41,635 bases of DNA from JACCUZ01 sp038246575 (GTDB lineage: Bacteria; Actinomycetota; Actinomycetes; JACCUZ01). This document shows positions 40,365-41,635 of this stretch, piece after piece (position 1 is the stretch's first letter; every line of letters begins with the position of its first letter). The notes under the pieces are model-generated. The model saw only the letters and a list, made by a program, of their open reading frames with translations, was not told the DNA's origin and did not search any database. Position numbers and translations under genes: made by a program. The stretch is taken from positions 1 through 41,635 of the forward strand of contig JBBRVU010000014.1 of the NCBI GenBank assembly GCA_038246575.1, read 5' to 3'.

Positions 40365-40822
40365 GAATGCCTCACTCTCGAGGTGACGACGCCGGGCAGT
40401 CGGTCGGGAGTCTTGTGCGGGACATGTCACAAGTCAACGGGTCCGACGGAAAACATGCAGGTCAGACGAGTGAGCAGAAGCCGTCAGGTCGCAAGCGCCG
40501 GAGGCCGTCAGCGTCGACCTTGACCGTCTGTGGGCTCTTCCGCTCGGCCCGCAGGTGCAGCTCCAGGAGGCCAGCAGCGCCGCCAGGTCGGGCGGGGCGG
40601 CGGCACACACAGCGCTAGCGTGACCAAGGGCGCTGGGCTCGGCAATCCCCTGCTGCGCGCACGTTTGCGCAGGTCAAGCGGGTTTCTGGCCCCTGACCGG
40701 CCCGACCTTAGTCCAGGTAGTCGCGCACTAGGGACGCATGAACGCTGTACGAAAGAGCGTCCCAATCTTGCAGATCACGAGCGTTGTGCGGCGAAATACC
40801 TTGCACTGAAGGAGACAAGCGC
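40365..40822. other. 458-nt divergent intergenic region
   Basis: It lies between the carboxypeptidase and DUF6907 genes. No supported gene: an ATG at 40738 opens 23 codons ending at 40809, inside the leader of the DUF6907 gene, with no ribosome-binding site. It contains the inverted repeat at 40731-40763. Confidence 0.45.
40731..40763. promoter_or_regulatory. Inverted repeat upstream of the DUF6907 gene
   Basis: GGGACGC (40731-40737) and GCGTCCC (40757-40763) are exact complements 19 nt apart. It lies 60-90 nt before the start codon, where it could be an operator or a leader stem-loop. Confidence 0.35.
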
Positions 40823-41203
40823 ATGACCTACATCGACAGTACGCCGTCGACTACCCACCCGTGCCCCGACTGGTGCACGCTGCCGGCCGGACACGGCGTG
40901 GACGGGACCACCCGCGACGGGACCGTGATCCGCAGCCATGAGCGCGCGGTTGCACGGATGGAGTACCCGCACACCATCCCCGGCGCCATGAAGGGGATCA
41001 CCCACAGCTGGTGGGTCGCCATCGTTCGCAGCGACATGCTGCAGACCGACGACGGTCCTGTGATCGAGGTCGAGCCCGTCACCATCACGGTCAGCATCTG
41101 CGACGGCGACAACTGGACCGCCCCGCAGGCCCGCCAGCTCGCCGCTGCCCTGCTCGACGCCGCGGACGAGTGGGACGAGATCACCGGGGCGGCGCTGCGG
41201 TGA
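40823..41203 (+). CDS. DUF6907 family protein
   Basis: The product is 126 aa and soluble. It opens with a Cys pair and His (HPCPDWCTLPAGHG), a probable metal site, then a beta-rich middle (VIEVEPVTITVSICDGDNW) and a C-terminal helix (APQARQLAAALLDAADEWDE). This is the layout of actinobacterial DUF6907 proteins, small accessory proteins of unknown role. ATG 40823 has AAGGAG 8 nt upstream. Its TGA overlaps the GTG of the next gene. Confidence 0.75.
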   Translation: MTYIDSTPSTTHPCPDWCTLPAGHGVDGTTRDGTVIRSHERAVARMEYPHTIPGAMKGITHSWWVAIVRSDMLQTDDGPVIEVEPVTITVSICDGDNWTAPQARQLAAALLDAADEWDEITGAALR

Positions 41204-41517
41204 AGCTGAGAGTGCTCCAAGGGAGCGGCCCGACCGGGGCCAGCGTCCGCATCGTCCGCACGGAGCGCCTCACCGACGACGACGACGAGGCGTTCTGCCA
41301 GATGGTCGACGCCGACATGACCGTGACGATCCTCGAGCACCATCTCACCGCAGAAGGGGCGCGGGTGCTTGAGGAACTGCTGAGCGGCATTCTCAGCGCC
41401 CATTGGGTGCGCCGGCCACGACCCAGCCTCATCGTGGACAACGGCATGTTGGAGCGGGTGGCGAGACGCAGGGCCGCGGAGCCTCCGTGGCTCCGGGCTG
41501 CACAGCACCGCGCCTGA
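41200..41517 (+). CDS. Hypothetical protein coupled to DUF6907 (105 aa)
   Basis: GTG 41200 overlaps the TGA of the DUF6907 gene (GTGA, 41200-41203), so it should be made with it. The protein is soluble: VKLRVLQGSGP, then acidic TDDDDEAFCQMVDADMTVTI, a helix TAEGARVLEELLSGIL and a basic end rich in Arg and Trp. I do not recognise it. A short hairpin follows the stop, so the pair is probably a complete transcript. Confidence 0.65.
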   Translation: MKLRVLQGSGPTGASVRIVRTERLTDDDDEAFCQMVDADMTVTILEHHLTAEGARVLEELLSGILSAHWVRRPRPSLIVDNGMLERVARRRAAEPPWLRAAQHRA

Positions 41518-41523
41518 TGCCGA

Positions 41524-41541
41524 AGGCTGTGGTTACAGCCT
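41524..41541 (+). terminator. Hairpin after the DUF6907 pair
   Basis: AGGCTGT and ACAGCCT enclose a 4-nt GGTT loop, 6 nt after the stop. The T-tract is missing. Confidence 0.5.
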
Positions 41542-41550
41542 CATCCGATC

Positions 41551-41635
41551 GCGGGGGGTGGGGCGGGGGGGGCCCCGCCCCGGGGGGGCGCGGCGGCCCG
41601 GGGGGGGGGGGGGCGGGGGGGGCCCGGGGCGGACC
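41551..41635. other. G/C low-complexity contig end, probable artefact
   Basis: The last 85 bases are almost only G and C, with G runs of up to 14. This differs sharply from all other sequence in the window and is typical of poor base calling or mis-assembly at a contig end. It should not be interpreted biologically. Confidence 0.7.

Noticed and set aside
37230..40523. A 1097-codon open frame on the plus strand, antisense to the carboxypeptidase gene.
   Set aside because: Its translation is Arg/Val/Glu-rich without any family motif, while the minus-strand frame has a signal peptide and all M14 ligands. Long antisense frames are expected at this GC content.
40738..40809. A 23-codon ORF upstream of DUF6907.
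   Set aside because: No ribosome-binding site and no -10 at suitable spacing; its start overlaps one arm of an inverted repeat.
1..41635. CRISPR arrays, tRNA or rRNA genes, insertion sequences, prophage or toxin-antitoxin genes.
   Set aside because: I looked for regularly spaced repeats, cloverleaf arms, transposase motifs and phage or toxin families on both strands and found none that could be supported.

Overview
The window looks like the chromosome of a high-GC actinobacterium, most likely of the Nocardioidaceae (Nocardioides or a relative). GTG starts, 4-nt ATGA/GTGA overlaps and leaderless-type promoters (TANNNT 6-8 nt before the start codon) are frequent. The left half keeps actinobacterial core synteny: trkA, DUF3159, OB-fold, DUF3710, dut, DUF3093, DUF4193 and suhB lie in the order of the Mycobacterium tuberculosis ceoC-dut-suhB region. 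The genus is inferred from gene content only.

Bases 1-8400 hold the end of a TrkA potassium-channel regulator, then a leftward operon (DUF885 metallopeptidase-like, dut, DUF3710, OB-fold, DUF3159), DUF3093, a leftward DUF4193 pair, a 51-aa protein, and a leftward hemH-suhB pair. Bases 8400-16200 hold an MFS transporter, the cell-division regulator sepH, thymidine kinase, an alkaline-phosphatase-superfamily enzyme with DUF5998, and a GNAT/acyl-CoA-synthetase fusion of the protein-acetyltransferase (Pat) type. Bases 16480-19900 hold a coupled operon psuG-PfkB kinase-YbaK for pseudouridine breakdown, a winged-helix regulator preceded by a 21-codon leader ORF and a palindromic operator candidate, and a truncated LanC-like gene. 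Bases 20000-26500 carry the two topoisomerase IV subunit genes, pointing towards each other around two uncharacterised genes, then a DUF7455 zinc protein followed by tandem hairpins.

From about 26.5 kb the content turns accessory and mostly exported: two SipW/fibronectin-like secreted proteins, a coiled-coil protein, a 40-aa membrane peptide, a two-HKD phospholipase D-like protein whose lipoprotein leader sits in another frame, dodecin, a divergent pair of copper proteins (a cupredoxin and a multicopper oxidase carrying an extra N-terminal cupredoxin domain), two more secreted proteins, a RibD/DHFR-like reductase, a remnant of a FAD oxidoreductase gene, a very large secreted M14 carboxypeptidase, and a coupled DUF6907 pair. 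The last 85 bases are G-rich low-complexity sequence and look like a contig-end artefact.

The most unusual non-coding signal is a family of 43-bp palindromes (three full copies and one half copy) with TTGGCGG/CCGCCAA ends and a CGGT(A/T)ACCG centre. All lie between genes, and the full copies follow gene ends. No tRNA, rRNA, CRISPR array, IS element or prophage was recognised.
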